The notes under the pieces were generated by a model that saw only the letters and a list, made by a program, of their open reading frames with translations, was not told the DNA's origin and did not search any database. This document shows positions 1 to 10,135 of a stretch of 64,000 nt of DNA, piece after piece (within the stretch, counting starts at the first letter, position 1; each line of letters begins with the position of its first letter). A program made the position numbers and the translations under genes. Origin of the DNA: Serratia plymuthica (lineage in GTDB: Bacteria; Pseudomonadota; Gammaproteobacteria; Enterobacterales; Enterobacteriaceae); the NCBI RefSeq assembly GCF_018336935.1, contig NZ_CP068771.1, positions 4,340,001 to 4,404,000 of the forward strand. The letters run 5' to 3'.

Positions 1-196
1 GAAACTGGATGGCTATCGCAACCGCCTGACGGATACCTCAACGCTGGAAGTGGAAGTGATGCGCGAACAGGGCCTGAACGGCTTGTTCGCTCAACTCAGC
101 GCGCAGGGGGTGCAGGTATTGAGCATGCGTAATAAGGCTAACCGGCTGGAAGAGCTGTTTGTCACCCTGGTTAACGGTAATGGAGAAAAAGCATGA
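1..196 (+). CDS. yadG: ABC transporter ATP-binding protein YadG (3' end only)
   Basis: Partial: only the last 64 codons are in the window, with the reading frame open from base 2 to the TGA at 194-196. The fragment is the C-terminal tail after the nucleotide-binding core, so no Walker motifs are visible. The call rests on position: its stop overlaps the start of the permease gene yadH (ATGA at 193-196), the usual arrangement of the yadG-yadH ABC-2 exporter pair. By family, the protein would be the cytoplasmic ATPase energising YadH. The exported substrate is not known to me. Confidence 0.8.
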   Translation, partial: KLDGYRNRLTDTSTLEVEVMREQGLNGLFAQLSAQGVQVLSMRNKANRLEELFVTLVNGNGEKA

Positions 197-963
197 CGCG
201 TTTGTATTGGGTGGCTTTACAGAGTATCTGGGCCAAAGAGATCAACCGTTTTGCCCGTATCTGGATCCAGACCCTGGTGCCGCCGGTGATCACCATGACG
301 CTGTATTTCATCATCTTCGGCAACCTGATTGGTTCGCGCATTGGCGATATGCACGGTTTTGATTACATGCAGTTTATCGTTCCCGGCCTGATTATGATGG
401 CGGTGATCACCAACTCGTACGCCAACGTCGCATCGTCGTTCTTCAGCGCCAAGTTCCAGCGCAATATCGAAGAGCTGCTGGTGGCGCCGGTGCCGACTCA
501 TGTGGTGATTGCCGGTTACGTCGGCGGCGGCGTGGCGCGCGGCATCTGCGTCGGCGTGCTGGTGACGGTGATCTCGCTGTTCTTTGTGCCGCTGCAGGTG
601 CATGCCTGGTGGGTGATTGTGGTCACGCTGTTGCTGACGGCAATCCTGTTCTCGCTGGCGGGCCTGATCAACGCGGTGTTCGCCACCACCTTTGACGACA
701 TCAGCCTGATCCCGACCTTCGTGCTGACGCCGCTGACCTATCTGGGCGGGGTGTTCTATTCGCTGACGCTGCTGCCGCCGTTCTGGCAGGCGGTATCCAA
801 GCTGAACCCGATCGTCTATATGATCAGCGGTTTCCGCTACGGCTTCCTCGGCATCAGCGACGTGCCGCTGGTGCTGACCATGGCGGTGCTGGTGGCGTTT
901 ATCCTGGTGTTCTATCTGCTGTCCTGGTACCTGATAGAGCGCGGTCGTGGCCTGCGCACCTGA
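193..963 (+). CDS. yadH: ABC-2 type transporter permease YadH
   Basis: 256 residues, the usual length for YadH. It is an inner-membrane protein with about six hydrophobic segments spread over residues 20-250 and the ABC-2 signature region near the end (FRYGFLG, about residues 215-221). It starts with ATG overlapping the yadG stop by 4 nt, which implies translational coupling with the ATPase. By family it forms the membrane channel of an exporter of unknown substrate. An inverted repeat follows the stop codon. Confidence 0.93.
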   Translation: MTRLYWVALQSIWAKEINRFARIWIQTLVPPVITMTLYFIIFGNLIGSRIGDMHGFDYMQFIVPGLIMMAVITNSYANVASSFFSAKFQRNIEELLVAPVPTHVVIAGYVGGGVARGICVGVLVTVISLFFVPLQVHAWWVIVVTLLLTAILFSLAGLINAVFATTFDDISLIPTFVLTPLTYLGGVFYSLTLLPPFWQAVSKLNPIVYMISGFRYGFLGISDVPLVLTMAVLVAFILVFYLLSWYLIERGRGLRT

Positions 964-969
964 TGTACC

Positions 970-997
970 GACGCCCCCGGACAAGCGTTCGGGGGCG
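970..997 (+). terminator. Candidate terminator after yadH
   Basis: An inverted repeat with arms CGCCCCCG and CGGGGGCG separated by about 10 nt lies just after the yadH stop codon. The T-tract is poor (CTGTTAT), so this may be a weak terminator or an mRNA-stabilising hairpin. Confidence 0.5.
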
Positions 998-1138
998 CTG
1001 TTATCGATCTGAAGCCGGCATCACATAAATCAATAGAATTGCTCATATAACCCCTTTCTCCCCGATGTTCAAATCGTGCTATGCTGACGCTCCACATTTC
1101 CTCCATTTTTATCACGCACTCGTAAGCAGAACATAACC

Positions 1139-2419
1139 ATGCGGCCTCAACACAAGATAGCGGCTGGGCTACTCGGCATCCTGATGTCACTCGTCTCGCC
1201 GGCGACGCTGGCAAATTTGCTGTCGGAAGACAGCGCTGTTAAATCTGAATATATGGAAGCGCAACGCGACAGCGAGGTTTATTCGCTGATTGGCGAACAT
1301 GTGATCCCGGTCGGTGAAGTGAAGCAGGGTCAGCTGATTCAGGTGTTCCCGGCGGATGCTGAGTATTACGAATTCAAGTTTGGCCACGGCATTGGTTTTA
1401 TCGATAAAGACGATGTGCGCAACCTCAAAAAATCGCGCAAGGTGCAAGACGATCTCGGCGAACTGAATAAGCCGCTGACCAATCAGAACCTGATCACTCA
1501 GAAGGCGATCAATGTCTATACCGAAGCGGATAACGCCAGCGAAGTGTTTGGCGTGCTGGAAGAAAACCTGCGTTACCCGATCATCGGCAAACTGAAAGAT
1601 CGGCTGAACAACACCTGGTATGAGATCAATATTGGCGATCGTCTGGGTTATGTCAGTGAGCTGGACTGCGAGATTGATACCGGCGTTCCGGTGCTGACCT
1701 ACCACCATCTGTTGAAAAACGAAGAGAACAAGCGTTTTCGCCACACCTCGACCACCACCTCGGACGTGGCGTTCAGCAACCAGATGACCTATCTGAAGCA
1801 GGCGGGTTATGACACCATTTCCCTGTATCAGCTGGAAGCCTATCTGAAGAACCAGATCAACCTGCCGGGCAAGGCGGTGGTACTGACTTTTGATGACGGG
1901 TTGAAGTCGGTGTATCGCTATGCCTATCCGGTGTTGAAGAACTACGGCTTCCGCGCAACGGCGTTCATTATTTCTTCGCGCATCAAACGCCATCCGCAGA
2001 AATGGAACCCGGACTCGCTGCAGTTTATGAGCATTTCAGAACTCAAGCAGATCCAGGATGTGTTCGACGTACAGTCGCACACGCATTTCCTGCACCGCAC
2101 CGACGGCAACCGCCAGCCTATTCTGCTGAGCCGTTCGCTGCATAATATCGAATTCGATTTTGAGCGCTCGCGCCGCGCGCTGTCGCAGTTTAATCCGCAT
2201 GTGTTGTACGTATCCTATCCGTTCGGCGGCTACAACCAGCGGGCGATACAGGCGGCGAAAGACGCCGGTTTCCATATGGCGGTGACCACGGTGCAGGGCA
2301 AGGTAAAGCCGGGGGATAATCCGTATACGCTGAAGCGGCTGTATATTTTGCGCACCGATTCCATTCAGACCATGGCGGACAGGATAGCCAACAAGCCGGG
2401 AACGGTGGTGGTGCAGTAA
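1139..2419 (+). CDS. yadE: Exported polysaccharide deacetylase family protein YadE
   Basis: 426 residues. The N-terminus is a Sec signal peptide (basic MRPQHK, then a hydrophobic stretch ending near TLA at residue 25). Residues about 45-180 look like two SH3-like segments, followed by a carbohydrate esterase 4 (NodB-like) domain from about residue 183. That domain has the metal/catalytic motif TFDDG at 250-254 and a SHTH motif near residue 310. By family it would deacetylate an envelope N-acetylated sugar polymer in the periplasm; the true substrate is unknown. It is monocistronic and convergent with panD across a shared hairpin. Confidence 0.9.
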   Translation: MRPQHKIAAGLLGILMSLVSPATLANLLSEDSAVKSEYMEAQRDSEVYSLIGEHVIPVGEVKQGQLIQVFPADAEYYEFKFGHGIGFIDKDDVRNLKKSRKVQDDLGELNKPLTNQNLITQKAINVYTEADNASEVFGVLEENLRYPIIGKLKDRLNNTWYEINIGDRLGYVSELDCEIDTGVPVLTYHHLLKNEENKRFRHTSTTTSDVAFSNQMTYLKQAGYDTISLYQLEAYLKNQINLPGKAVVLTFDDGLKSVYRYAYPVLKNYGFRATAFIISSRIKRHPQKWNPDSLQFMSISELKQIQDVFDVQSHTHFLHRTDGNRQPILLSRSLHNIEFDFERSRRALSQFNPHVLYVSYPFGGYNQRAIQAAKDAGFHMAVTTVQGKVKPGDNPYTLKRLYILRTDSIQTMADRIANKPGTVVVQ

Positions 2420-2425
2420 GACGAT

Positions 2426-2450
2426 AACGGGCGCGCGATGCGCCCGTTTT
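2426..2450. terminator. Hairpin terminator between yadE and panD
   Basis: A perfect 9-bp stem (AACGGGCGC / GCGCCCGTT) with a 5-nt loop is followed by TT on the plus strand. It lies between two convergent genes and may serve both, though the T-tract is short. Confidence 0.65.
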
Positions 2451-2455
2451 GACAA

Positions 2456-2836
2456 TCAGGCAACCTGAACCGGTACGGCTTTCGCCTTGCGTTGCAGGTT
2501 GTTGTCACCTTCGAAATAGGCGACTTTCGGGTGGTGCTGGCGGGCATCGGCATCGCTCATCTGCACGTAGGAGCAGATGATCAGTTTGTCGCCTACGCAG
2601 GCGCAGCGCGCCGCCGCGCCGTTGACCGAAATGATGCGCGAACCGCGTTCTGCGGCGATGGCGTAGGTCGAGAAACGCTGACCGTTATCAACGTTATAAA
2701 TATCTATAGCTTCATATTCCAGAATGCCTGCGGCCTCCAGGAAATCCTGATCGATGGCGCAGGAGCCTTCATAGTGCAAATCGGCCTGAGTCACTTTCAC
2801 CCGATGCAGTTTGCCTTGCAGCATAGTACGTATCAT
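2456..2836 (-). CDS. panD: Aspartate 1-decarboxylase PanD
   Basis: 126 residues from the MIRTMLQGK start, matching the E. coli length. The open frame runs further upstream, but that extension reads through an intergenic repeat and is not likely translated. PanD is a pyruvoyl enzyme made as a proenzyme. The self-cleavage site Gly24-Ser25 (HYEGSCA) is present, as is Lys9. It converts L-aspartate to beta-alanine, the substrate of PanC. It is separated from panC by 216 bp holding a repeat element, so it probably has its own promoter. Confidence 0.97.
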   Translation of the reverse strand: MIRTMLQGKLHRVKVTQADLHYEGSCAIDQDFLEAAGILEYEAIDIYNVDNGQRFSTYAIAAERGSRIISVNGAAARCACVGDKLIICSYVQMSDADARQHHPKVAYFEGDNNLQRKAKAVPVQVA

Positions 2837-2869
2837 AACTTTACCTGACTGAATATTGTGGGGTGTTGG

Positions 2870-3004
2870 TACCCTTCGTCTTTCAAGCTGCGGCGTTGTT
2901 GGCTGCTTACGCTCACCCCAGTCACTTACCTGAGTAAGCTCCCATGAGGCTCGCCCTTCGGGCCAGCGCTTGCCGCCTGGCCGCAACTCGAAATCCATTG
3001 GGTA
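2870..3004. repeat. Intergenic repeat element, family 1, copy A
   Basis: A 135-bp element bounded by TACCC and GGGTA. Its ends are imperfect inverted repeats: the left end has CTTTCAAGCTGCGGCG and the right end CCGCAACTCGAAATCC. The interior carries CACCCCAGTCACTTACCTGA. Related copies occur at 25408, 26098, 37806 and 39153. It has no coding potential of its own and looks like a small, non-autonomous inverted-repeat element of the kind common in Serratia and Yersinia intergenic regions. Confidence 0.85.
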
Positions 3005-3052
3005 GATTTTTTATCACTTTCCCGGTAACAACGGTATCAAATATGCAAAAAC

Positions 3053-3907
3053 CTACAGCGTCAGATCAACCTGCTGGTTGTCGATCAGCCGCGCTTTGCC
3101 CAGCCAGGCGGCCATCAGCACCACTGCGCGCCGGCTTTCAACACCCAGGGGTTGCAGGCTGTCGGCGTCGCGGATAAACAGTTCGTCCGGGGTGAAACCG
3201 GCGGCGCGCAGGTGCGCGGCGGTTTGCTCCAGCAGATCGTCGACGTGGCGCTCACCGTTGCTGAGTTGTTCTGCCAACGCGTTCATGATCTTGCTGAGCT
3301 GAGGCGCGATTTTACGTTCTTCGGCGGTCAGATAGCCGTTGCGCGAGCTGAGCGCGAGGCCATCTTTAGCGCGCACGGTCGGCACGCCGACGATGTCAAT
3401 GTTATACCCCATGTCCGCCACCATCTTGCGGATCAGCGCCAGTTGCTGGTAGTCCTTCTCGCCAAAACAGGCCAGATCCGGCTGCACCAGATTGAACAGT
3501 TTGCTGACGATGGTGGAGACGCCGCGGAAATGGCCAGGGCGGCTGGCGCCTTCCAGCATGGTGGAAATGCCCGGCACGTCGACATAGGTTTGCTGCTCCA
3601 GCCCCTGCGGATAGACATCGGCCGGCGCGGGTGCGAACACCAGGTCGACATTGCGGCGGGTCAGCTTTTCGCTGTCCTCCTGCAGGGTGCGCGGGTAGCG
3701 CGCCAGATCGTCAGGGCGTTCGAACTGCATCGGATTCACGAAAATGCTGACCACCACGATATCGGCGCGCGCTCGGGCTTCATCAACCAGCGTCATATGG
3801 CCTTCGTGCAGATTGCCCATGGTAGGCACCAACGCGATGCGTTTGCCGTCCTGGCGCCAGCGGCGGATCTGCTGACGCAGCAAAGGCAGAGTTTCGATAA
3901 TAATCAT
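3053..3907 (-). CDS. panC: Pantothenate synthetase PanC
   Basis: 284 residues from the [10 protein letters not shown] start. A longer frame upstream runs into panB and is rejected. PanC joins pantoate and beta-alanine with ATP to give pantothenate in the cytoplasm. The nucleotidyltransferase motif [10 protein letters not shown] (residues 28-37, with the HxGH-type His34 and His37) and the FGEKDYQQL segment are seen. It lies 22 bp downstream of panB, which indicates a panBC operon. Confidence 0.97.
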   Translation of the reverse strand: MIIIETLPLLRQQIRRWRQDGKRIALVPTMGNLHEGHMTLVDEARARADIVVVSIFVNPMQFERPDDLARYPRTLQEDSEKLTRRNVDLVFAPAPADVYPQGLEQQTYVDVPGISTMLEGASRPGHFRGVSTIVSKLFNLVQPDLACFGEKDYQQLALIRKMVADMGYNIDIVGVPTVRAKDGLALSSRNGYLTAEERKIAPQLSKIMNALAEQLSNGERHVDDLLEQTAAHLRAAGFTPDELFIRDADSLQPLGVESRRAVVLMAAWLGKARLIDNQQVDLTL

Positions 3908-3929
3908 TGATAGCTCCTGGAACGATCGC

Positions 3930-4724
3930 TTAATTAAAAGAGTGTTCTTCAGCGGGGTAAGCGCCTTGCTCAACTTCCTGTATATACTGCTGCACCGCCA
4001 GGCGGATATCGCCGCTTTGCGCCAGGAAATTTTTAGCGAATTTCGGCGTATGGCCACCGGTAATGCCAAAGGCGTCGTGCATCACCAGGATCTGGCCGTC
4101 GGTCACGTTGCCGGCGCCAATGCCGATTACCGGAATGGACAGCGCTTCGGTGATCTTGCGTGCCAGTTCGGTCGGTACGCACTCCAGCACCAGCAGTTGC
4201 ATGCCGGCCAGCTCCAGATTTTGCGCATCTTCCAGCAGTTGTTTGGCGGCGAGCTCGTCACGGCCTTGCACCTTGTAGCCACCGAATACGTTCACCGACT
4301 GCGGCGTCAGGCCGAGATGGCCGCACACCGGCACGGCGCGCTCGGTGAGCATTTTCACCGTTTCGCACAGCCAACTGCCGCCTTCCAGTTTCACCATATT
4401 GGCGCCGGCCTGCATCAGTTCGGCGGCGTTGGCGAAGGCCCGTTCCGGGGTGGCGTAACTCATGAAAGGCATGTCAGCCAGCAGCAGGCAGGCCGGGGCA
4501 CCACGGCGTACGGCCCGTGTGTGGTAGGCGATGTCGGCGACGGTGACCGGCAGCGTGGAGTCGTGGCCCTGCAGCGTCATGCCCAGCGAATCGCCCACCA
4601 GCAGCACTTTAACGCCTTGCTCTTCAAACAGTTTGGCAAAGCTGGCATCGTAGGCAGTCAGTGAAGCAAACTTGCGTTGCTCCTGTTTCCACTGGCGCAA
4701 ATGGGTCACGGTGGTGGGTTTCAT
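3930..4724 (-). CDS. panB: 3-methyl-2-oxobutanoate hydroxymethyltransferase PanB
   Basis: 264 residues from the MKPTTVTHL start, the same length as E. coli PanB. It transfers a hydroxymethyl group from 5,10-methylene-tetrahydrofolate to alpha-ketoisovalerate, giving ketopantoate. Seen: the metal and substrate loop [14 protein letters not shown] near residues 44-57, the conserved VKLEGG segment and a typical PanB C-terminus. It is the first gene of panBC and divergent from qseB across about 160 bp that holds both promoters. Confidence 0.97.
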   Translation of the reverse strand: MKPTTVTHLRQWKQEQRKFASLTAYDASFAKLFEEQGVKVLLVGDSLGMTLQGHDSTLPVTVADIAYHTRAVRRGAPACLLLADMPFMSYATPERAFANAAELMQAGANMVKLEGGSWLCETVKMLTERAVPVCGHLGLTPQSVNVFGGYKVQGRDELAAKQLLEDAQNLELAGMQLLVLECVPTELARKITEALSIPVIGIGAGNVTDGQILVMHDAFGITGGHTPKFAKNFLAQSGDIRLAVQQYIQEVEQGAYPAEEHSFN

Positions 4725-4832
4725 CACTACGTCTCCTGAATAGAGCCGTGCGGTACGCGCAGGGCCCTGGCTGCAAAAAAGTGCTGTCATTCTACTGTAA
4801 CCCTAACGGGGTGGGTAGCGCAGATCATGAAG

Positions 4833-4849
4833 CTTAAGGGGTTCTTAAG
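4833..4849 (+). promoter_or_regulatory. Tandem CTTAAG box upstream of qseB
   Basis: CTTAAG-N5-CTTAAG is an exact direct repeat of hexamers with 11-bp periodicity. This is the arrangement bound by OmpR-type regulators such as PmrA and the QseB/PreA group. It ends 34 bp before the qseB start, where it would overlap a -35 position. The likely role is autoregulation by QseB, which is inference. Confidence 0.6.
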
Positions 4850-4883
4850 AACCTTGTGATGTAATGGCGAAAAAGGGACGAGC

Positions 4884-5543
4884 ATGCGAATTCTGCTGAT
4901 AGAAGATGACAAGTTAATCGGTGACGGCATCAAGGCCGGGTTGACCAAACTCGGCTTTAATCTGGACTGGTTTACCGACGGGCTGGTGGGAAAAAATGCG
5001 CTGGAAAGCGCGCCTTACGATGCGGTGATCCTCGATCTCAGCCTGCCGGGCCTGGATGGGCTGGATTTGTTGCGCCAGTGGCGCCAGGCCGGCCATGACG
5101 TGCCGGTGTTGATCCTTACCGCGCGCGATGCGCTGGAACAGCGGGTCAGCGGCCTGCAGAGCGGCGCCGATGATTACCTGTGCAAGCCTTTCGCCCTGTC
5201 GGAGGTCGCTGCGCGCCTGCAGGCGTTGATCCGCCGTCGCCATGGGCAACTGATGCCGCAGCTGGTGCACGGCAACGTCGTATTCGATGCCGCCACCCGC
5301 AGCGTGAGTTGCGGCGGCGAGCCGGTAACCTTGACGCCGCGTGAACTGGCGGTACTGGAGCTGTTCCTGCATAACAAGGGGCGAGTGCTGGCGCGGCCGC
5401 TGATCCAGGAAAAACTGTACAACTGGGATGACGAAGTCAGCAGTAATGCAGTGGAAGTGCATATCCATCACCTGCGGCGCAAGTTGGGTAACGGTTTTAT
5501 CCGCACCATTCACGGCGTGGGTTATACGTTGGGGGAGGCATAG
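4884..5543 (+). CDS. qseB: OmpR-family response regulator QseB
   Basis: 219 residues. The N-terminal receiver domain (1-115) has acidic residues near 8-9, the phosphoacceptor Asp51 (VILDLSLPG) and the conserved KPF at about 101-103. The C-terminal winged-helix domain (about 125-219) includes [17 protein letters not shown]. Similarity to E. coli QseB is high throughout. It is followed directly by the kinase gene, whose GTG start overlaps its stop. A tandem CTTAAG box precedes it. E. coli carries qseBC elsewhere, so this location between panB and folK is lineage specific. Confidence 0.92.
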   Translation: MRILLIEDDKLIGDGIKAGLTKLGFNLDWFTDGLVGKNALESAPYDAVILDLSLPGLDGLDLLRQWRQAGHDVPVLILTARDALEQRVSGLQSGADDYLCKPFALSEVAARLQALIRRRHGQLMPQLVHGNVVFDAATRSVSCGGEPVTLTPRELAVLELFLHNKGRVLARPLIQEKLYNWDDEVSSNAVEVHIHHLRRKLGNGFIRTIHGVGYTLGEA

Positions 5544-6901
5544 TGAGACATCTCAGCTTGCGGCTGCGGCTGATCCTGATTTTCAGCCTGCTGGCGCTGG
5601 TGACCTGGTGTGCCGCCAGCCTGGTGGCGTGGATGATGACGCGCAACACCATCAATGAAGTGTTTGATACCCAGCAGATGCTATTCGCCAAGCGCCTGGC
5701 GACCGCCAATCTGGGCGATCTGCTGGCCGACGAAAGCGTGCGCAGCCTGCCGAAAACCAAGAAGCTGGTGCATCACGGCAAGCGGGGCAAGCAGGATGAC
5801 GATGCGCTGGCGTTCGCCATCTTCGACCGTAACGGCAAGATGTTGCTCAATGACGGTGAAAACGGCGCGGATTTCCACTTTGACGGCGAGCGTGAAGGCT
5901 TTACCGATGGCGAACGGCGAGGCGACGACGACAGCTGGCGGCTGCTGTGGCTGACCAGCCCGGACGGCCGCTATCGCATCGTGGTCGGGCAGGAATGGGA
6001 TTATCGGCGGGATATGGCGCTGGGCATGGTAACCGGGCAACTGGTGCCCTGGCTGGCGACGTTGCCGATGTTGATGCTGTTGATCGCGCTGATGGTGGGG
6101 CGTGAACTGCGGCCACTGCGCACGGTGGCCGCCGGGCTGCGCAAACGCGCACCGGACGACGCGACGCCGTTGGATGCGCGCCAGGTTCCGACCGAAGTCA
6201 GGCCGTTGGTGGATGCGTTGAACACGCTGTTTGCGCGCATCAACGCGCTGCTGGTGCGTGAGCGGCGTTTTACCTCCGATGCCGCCCATGAGCTGCGCAG
6301 TCCGTTGGCGGCGCTGCGGGTGCAGACGGAAGTGGTGCAATTGGCCGGCGACGACGAGCCGATGCGCGAGCATGCGCTGGGCAATCTGACGGTGAGCATC
6401 GATCGCGCCACCCGCTTGGTCGATCAGTTGCTGACGCTGTCGCGGCTGGATTCACTGTCGGATCTGGCCGATTTGGAGCCGGTCGACTGGAGCCGGCTGG
6501 TGCCGATGACGCTGGCGGAGCAGGATCGCCATGCTTATGCCGCCGGCGTCACGCTGCGTTACGAACAGCAGGGGATGCCGGCGCCGTTACAGGGGCAAGC
6601 GCTGCTGCTGTCGCTGCTGGTGCGTAATTTGGTGGACAATGCGGTTCGTTATACGCCTGCGGGCGGCACCGTCACTGTGAGGCTTACAGAGCGCTTGCTG
6701 GCGGTGGAAGATAATGGGCCGGGAGTCACTACGGAACATCTGGCGCGGCTGGGGGAGCGTTTCTATCGTCCGCCGGGTCAGGAGCAAACCGGCAGCGGGC
6801 TGGGGCTGTCCATTGTGCAGCGCATCGCCGGCTTGCACGGGCTGCGCATCAGCTTTGCCAACCGGGCAGAAGGCGGGTTTGTCGCTCAGGTGATGCTGTA
6901 G
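5543..6901 (+). CDS. qseC: Two-component sensor histidine kinase QseC
   Basis: 452 residues with a GTG start (TAGTG overlap with the qseB stop), so the pair is translationally coupled. Domains: TM1 about 10-32; a periplasmic sensor of about 130 residues; TM2 about 164-186; HAMP-like linker; HisKA with phosphoacceptor His249 (AHELRSPLAA); HATPase with an N box (NLVDNAVRYTP) and G boxes (EDNGPGV, GSGLGLSIV). It phosphorylates QseB. E. coli QseC has been reported to sense autoinducer-3 and catecholamines; whether this one does cannot be seen. Confidence 0.9.
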   Translation: MRHLSLRLRLILIFSLLALVTWCAASLVAWMMTRNTINEVFDTQQMLFAKRLATANLGDLLADESVRSLPKTKKLVHHGKRGKQDDDALAFAIFDRNGKMLLNDGENGADFHFDGEREGFTDGERRGDDDSWRLLWLTSPDGRYRIVVGQEWDYRRDMALGMVTGQLVPWLATLPMLMLLIALMVGRELRPLRTVAAGLRKRAPDDATPLDARQVPTEVRPLVDALNTLFARINALLVRERRFTSDAAHELRSPLAALRVQTEVVQLAGDDEPMREHALGNLTVSIDRATRLVDQLLTLSRLDSLSDLADLEPVDWSRLVPMTLAEQDRHAYAAGVTLRYEQQGMPAPLQGQALLLSLLVRNLVDNAVRYTPAGGTVTVRLTERLLAVEDNGPGVTTEHLARLGERFYRPPGQEQTGSGLGLSIVQRIAGLHGLRISFANRAEGGFVAQVML

Positions 6902-6925
6902 GGGGCGCCGCATGCTGCGCCCGGA

Positions 6926-7426
6926 TCAGGCTTTTTGCTTGGGCTGATGCCACAGTTCCATGCCGTTCTCCGGCACGCGTTTCAGGCAGCTGGCGAGTGA
7001 TTCGCCGTCCGGGAACACCAGATCGGGCGCGATTTCCGCCAGCGGGTAGAGCATGAACTCGCGTTCTTTCAGGCCGTAATGCGGCACTGTCAGGCGATCG
7101 GTATGAATAACCTGCTCGCCATACAGCATGATGTCCAGATCGAGGGTGCGCGGGCCCCAGCGCTCATCTTTGCGCACGCGGCCCTGATTGCGTTCTATCG
7201 CTTGGGTATGATCGAGCAGTTGTTCGGCGGGCAGCAAGGTATCCAGCGCCACCACCGCATTGAGAAAGTCCGGCTGATTCTGCGGCCCCAGCGGCTTGGT
7301 GCGGTAAAACGACGAACAGAGGATCAACCGGGTGCGCGGAAGATGCTCCAGCGCCTCCAGTGCGGCTTTCACCTGTTGCAGCGGTTGCGCCAGGTTACTC
7401 CCCAGCGCGATATAAACGCGGATCAT
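6926..7426 (-). CDS. folK: 2-amino-4-hydroxy-6-hydroxymethyldihydropteridine diphosphokinase FolK
   Basis: 166 residues. HPPK transfers pyrophosphate from ATP to 6-hydroxymethyl-7,8-dihydropterin in folate synthesis. Seen: the N-terminal IALGSN motif, the RxxRWGPRTLDLDI signature (near residues 87-102) holding the metal-binding aspartates, and full family length. Its ATG overlaps the pcnB stop by one base (TAATG), so it is coupled to pcnB as in E. coli. It converges on qseC. Confidence 0.97.
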   Translation of the reverse strand: MIRVYIALGSNLAQPLQQVKAALEALEHLPRTRLILCSSFYRTKPLGPQNQPDFLNAVVALDTLLPAEQLLDHTQAIERNQGRVRKDERWGPRTLDLDIMLYGEQVIHTDRLTVPHYGLKEREFMLYPLAEIAPDLVFPDGESLASCLKRVPENGMELWHQPKQKA

Positions 7427-8979
7427 TATGCTCCTTCTTTACGCGGCGTCCGGCGGCGAGGGCGACGCTGACGCGCGCGGCGTGGCGCGGGGTCGTCACC
7501 CAAAGTGCTCAACATGGTTTTCTGACGCGCCGGCGTGGCTTCCTGGAACTCGCCCCACCATTCGGTCAGACGCAGCATTTCCTGGTTTTCTTCCACTTCG
7601 GCGCGCAGCGCCAGCAGATCGTAAGCGGCGCGGAATTTCGGGTGTTCCATCAGCTTGTGCGCACGTTTGCCCTGACGGCGGGACAGGCGCAGCTGCAACT
7701 GCCAGATATCGCGGACCAGCGTGGTGATGCGTTTCGGGATCGCCAGTGAACGACACTGTTCGTCCAGCACATCATTCATCGCCAGCGCGAAGGCGTCGTA
7801 ATACGCCAGCCCGCTCTCTTGCGCCAGTTTCTGCGCATGTTCCAGCAGCGGATACCAAAGCATAGCAGCAAACAGGAATGCCGGATTGACGCGCATGTCG
7901 TTCTGCAGCCGATAATCGGTGTTCTTCAGCACCTGCACCAAAATACGTTCCATCGGCGTGTCGTGGGTAGGCGTAAAGTGGCGTGCTATCTGCGGGAACA
8001 GCGGCTGGAACAGCTGGTATTCGCACAGTTTCAAATAGGTCTGGTAACCGTAACCGGCTTGCAGCAGCTTGAGCGATTCCTCAAACAGACGCGCCGGCGG
8101 GATTTCATGCAGCAACGAAGCCAGGCGCGGGATAGGCTCGGCGGTTTCGTCACTGATGCTCATGTCCAGCTTGGCGGCAAAGCGCACCGCGCGCAGCATG
8201 CGCACCGGATCTTCGCGGTAGCGGGTTTCCGGATCGCCGATCAGGCGAATCACGCCTTGCTGCAGGTCACGCATTCCGTCGACGTAATCACGCAGGGTGA
8301 AGTCCGCCACGCCGTAATACAGGCTGTTGATGGTGAAGTCGCGGCGCTGAGCATCTTCTTCGATCGAACCGAAGATGTTGTCGCGCAGCAGCATGCCGTT
8401 TTGGGCTTGCTGGGACGAGTTTTTATCAGATTCCGGCGTTTGCTGCTCGTGGTGGCCGCGGAAGGTGGCAACCTCGATGATTTCCGGCCCGAACATCACG
8501 TGCGCCAGACGGAAACGGCGGCCGACCAGGCGACAGTTGCGGAACAGCTTGCGCACCTGCTCCGGCGTGGCGTTGGTAGTGATGTCGAAATCTTTCGGCT
8601 TTTTGCCGAGCAGCAGGTCACGCACGCCGCCACCGACCAGATAGGCTTCGTAGCCGGATTTGTTCAGGCGGTACAACACCTTCAGCGCATTCTCGCTGAT
8701 GTCTTTGCGTGAAATTGAGTGCTGCTCTCGTGGGATCACGGTCATGGGGCCGGTGCCCTCTGCGGCAGGAAAAGGGGGACGCTTACGCGGCGCCGGCCGG
8801 CGGGCAGGCGTTTCTCTACCGCTTTCGGCACGCCGATGTTGTTGCGGCGCGGCAGGCTGTTCAGCGGCCGCGCTTTCTTCGCGGACTACGTTTTTATCGC
8901 TGACCGGCGCATCATCGCGGGGCAGCTTGTCATCGCGGATTAGTACCTTACGGCAGAAATTGGCTACTCGGGTAAAAAT
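7426..8979 (-). CDS. pcnB: Poly(A) polymerase I PcnB, probable AUU start
   Basis: The first ATG (8745) gives 439 residues, but the frame is open for 78 more codons up to an ATT at 8977-8979. Reading from this ATT gives [13 protein letters not shown], which matches the N-terminus of E. coli PcnB, a protein known to start at AUU. GAGGTG lies 4 nt upstream as ribosome binding site. Full length would be 517 residues, with a basic, Pro/Ala-rich insert (about 35-77) before the catalytic head. The nucleotidyltransferase motif [10 protein letters not shown] and the KDFDI aspartates (about 130 and 132) are intact. It adds 3' poly(A) to RNA and promotes decay. Confidence 0.93.
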   Translation of the reverse strand: MFTRVANFCRKVLIRDDKLPRDDAPVSDKNVVREESAAAEQPAAPQQHRRAESGRETPARRPAPRKRPPFPAAEGTGPMTVIPREQHSISRKDISENALKVLYRLNKSGYEAYLVGGGVRDLLLGKKPKDFDITTNATPEQVRKLFRNCRLVGRRFRLAHVMFGPEIIEVATFRGHHEQQTPESDKNSSQQAQNGMLLRDNIFGSIEEDAQRRDFTINSLYYGVADFTLRDYVDGMRDLQQGVIRLIGDPETRYREDPVRMLRAVRFAAKLDMSISDETAEPIPRLASLLHEIPPARLFEESLKLLQAGYGYQTYLKLCEYQLFQPLFPQIARHFTPTHDTPMERILVQVLKNTDYRLQNDMRVNPAFLFAAMLWYPLLEHAQKLAQESGLAYYDAFALAMNDVLDEQCRSLAIPKRITTLVRDIWQLQLRLSRRQGKRAHKLMEHPKFRAAYDLLALRAEVEENQEMLRLTEWWGEFQEATPARQKTMLSTLGDDPAPRRARQRRPRRRTPRKEGA

Positions 8980-9040
8980 GGTACACCTCGATAGTGACTG
9001 ATAAAAATGGAGCTAACAAAAAATAGCGGCTAATCATAGC

Positions 9041-9940
9041 TCACCATGGCTCCTTTGAGAATGCCGATGTGTTTTCATCCACCTGGCGCGGCACATTTTC
9101 TAACGTCCAGTGTGCTATAGCCCAGCTCAATAATAACGACAGGTCAAGATCTTGCCAGCTTTCCGGCAGCGGTTGACGCAGAAATTTCAGCGCGGCGATC
9201 AACACCGGGCGAGGATCGCCTTCGGGCAGCGCGGGCGCATGATTTTGCTTCGACAACTTGATGCCGTTTGCACCCAGCGCCAGCGGCAGATGCACATAGG
9301 CAGGGACCGGCGCCTGCAACTGATGATACAGCGCAATCTGGCGCACCGTGGGTTCAATCAGATCGGCGCCGCGCACGATTTCGGTCACGCCCTGGAAATG
9401 GTCGTCAACCACCACTGCCAAATTATAGGCAAACAACCCATCGCGCCGGCGAATGATAAAATCTTCCCGCGCCAGAGCCGGATCGGCCTGCAACTCGCCC
9501 TGCAGGCGATCGTGAAAGGCGTAAACCGGTTTGGATTGACGTAAACGGATAGCGGCGCCCTGCGGGCCAAGATGCAAATCACGGCAGTGGCCGTCATACA
9601 GACCGCCAATTTGCTGGATACGGCTGCGGGTGCAATTGCAGAAATAGCTAAGCCCCTGTTGTTGCAGCTGATCCAGGGTTGCGCGGTAGGCTTCGTGACG
9701 TTGGGACTGATAGATGACCTGGCCGTCCCAGAGGAGACCATAGCGTTCCAGTGCGGATAAGATACGGACGGCCGCACCGGCGACTTCGCGCGGGGGGTCA
9801 ATATCTTCAATGCGAACCAGCCACTGCCCGCGTTGGGCACGAGCCTGGAGGTAGCTTCCCAGAGCGGCAATCAGCGAACCGAAATGCAGATCTCCGGAAG
9901 GCGATGGGGCAAAGCGCCCCACATAATGACTTTCTTGCAT
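9041..9940 (-). CDS. gluQ: Glutamyl-Q tRNA(Asp) synthetase GluQ
   Basis: 299 residues from the [10 protein letters not shown] start. An in-frame GTG at 9979 would add 13 residues; neither start has a clear ribosome binding site, and I prefer the shorter one by similarity to E. coli. The enzyme is a GluRS-like catalytic core without an anticodon domain that glutamylates queuosine-34 in tRNA-Asp. Seen: the HIGH-like motif SGDLHFGS, a Cys-rich zinc site around FCNCTRSRI, and the KLSKQNH motif replacing KMSKS. It lies between dksA and pcnB as in E. coli. Confidence 0.94.
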   Translation of the reverse strand: MQESHYVGRFAPSPSGDLHFGSLIAALGSYLQARAQRGQWLVRIEDIDPPREVAGAAVRILSALERYGLLWDGQVIYQSQRHEAYRATLDQLQQQGLSYFCNCTRSRIQQIGGLYDGHCRDLHLGPQGAAIRLRQSKPVYAFHDRLQGELQADPALAREDFIIRRRDGLFAYNLAVVVDDHFQGVTEIVRGADLIEPTVRQIALYHQLQAPVPAYVHLPLALGANGIKLSKQNHAPALPEGDPRPVLIAALKFLRQPLPESWQDLDLSLLLSWAIAHWTLENVPRQVDENTSAFSKEPW

Positions 9941-10005
9941 ATCAGAGGGGAAACTTTCCCTTTTCTCTGTGTGGCGCACGTTGGAGTGTGCGCCACAGCG
10001 GTAAC

Positions 10006-10128
10006 ATACTCGTCATGCTTGAAACTGCATCTGTGTCGGCTGCGCTTGCTTACCCGAATCACTTACCGAAGCAAGTTCATCGGGATGCGCATTCTTGCCG
10101 CCGTGATGCCGCCCCAATCATGTAGAGT
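10006..10128. repeat. Intergenic repeat element, family 2, copy B
   Basis: About 120 bp between gluQ and dksA that shares TTACCCGAATCACTTAC and CATCGGGAT with the element at 14543. The layout resembles family 1 (CACCCCAGTCACTTAC) but the core sequence differs. The boundaries are approximate because the terminal inverted repeats are degraded. Confidence 0.7.
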
Positions 10129-10135
10129 AGCGGTA

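Noticed and set aside
2944..3177. A 77-codon frame across repeat A and the panC end
   Set aside because: It starts inside the repeat and runs antisense through panC; no sign of coding constraint.
6902..6925. GGGCGC...GCGCCC inverted repeat between qseC and folK as a terminator
   Set aside because: There is no T-tract on either strand and the stem is interrupted; it may only be a GC-rich gap.
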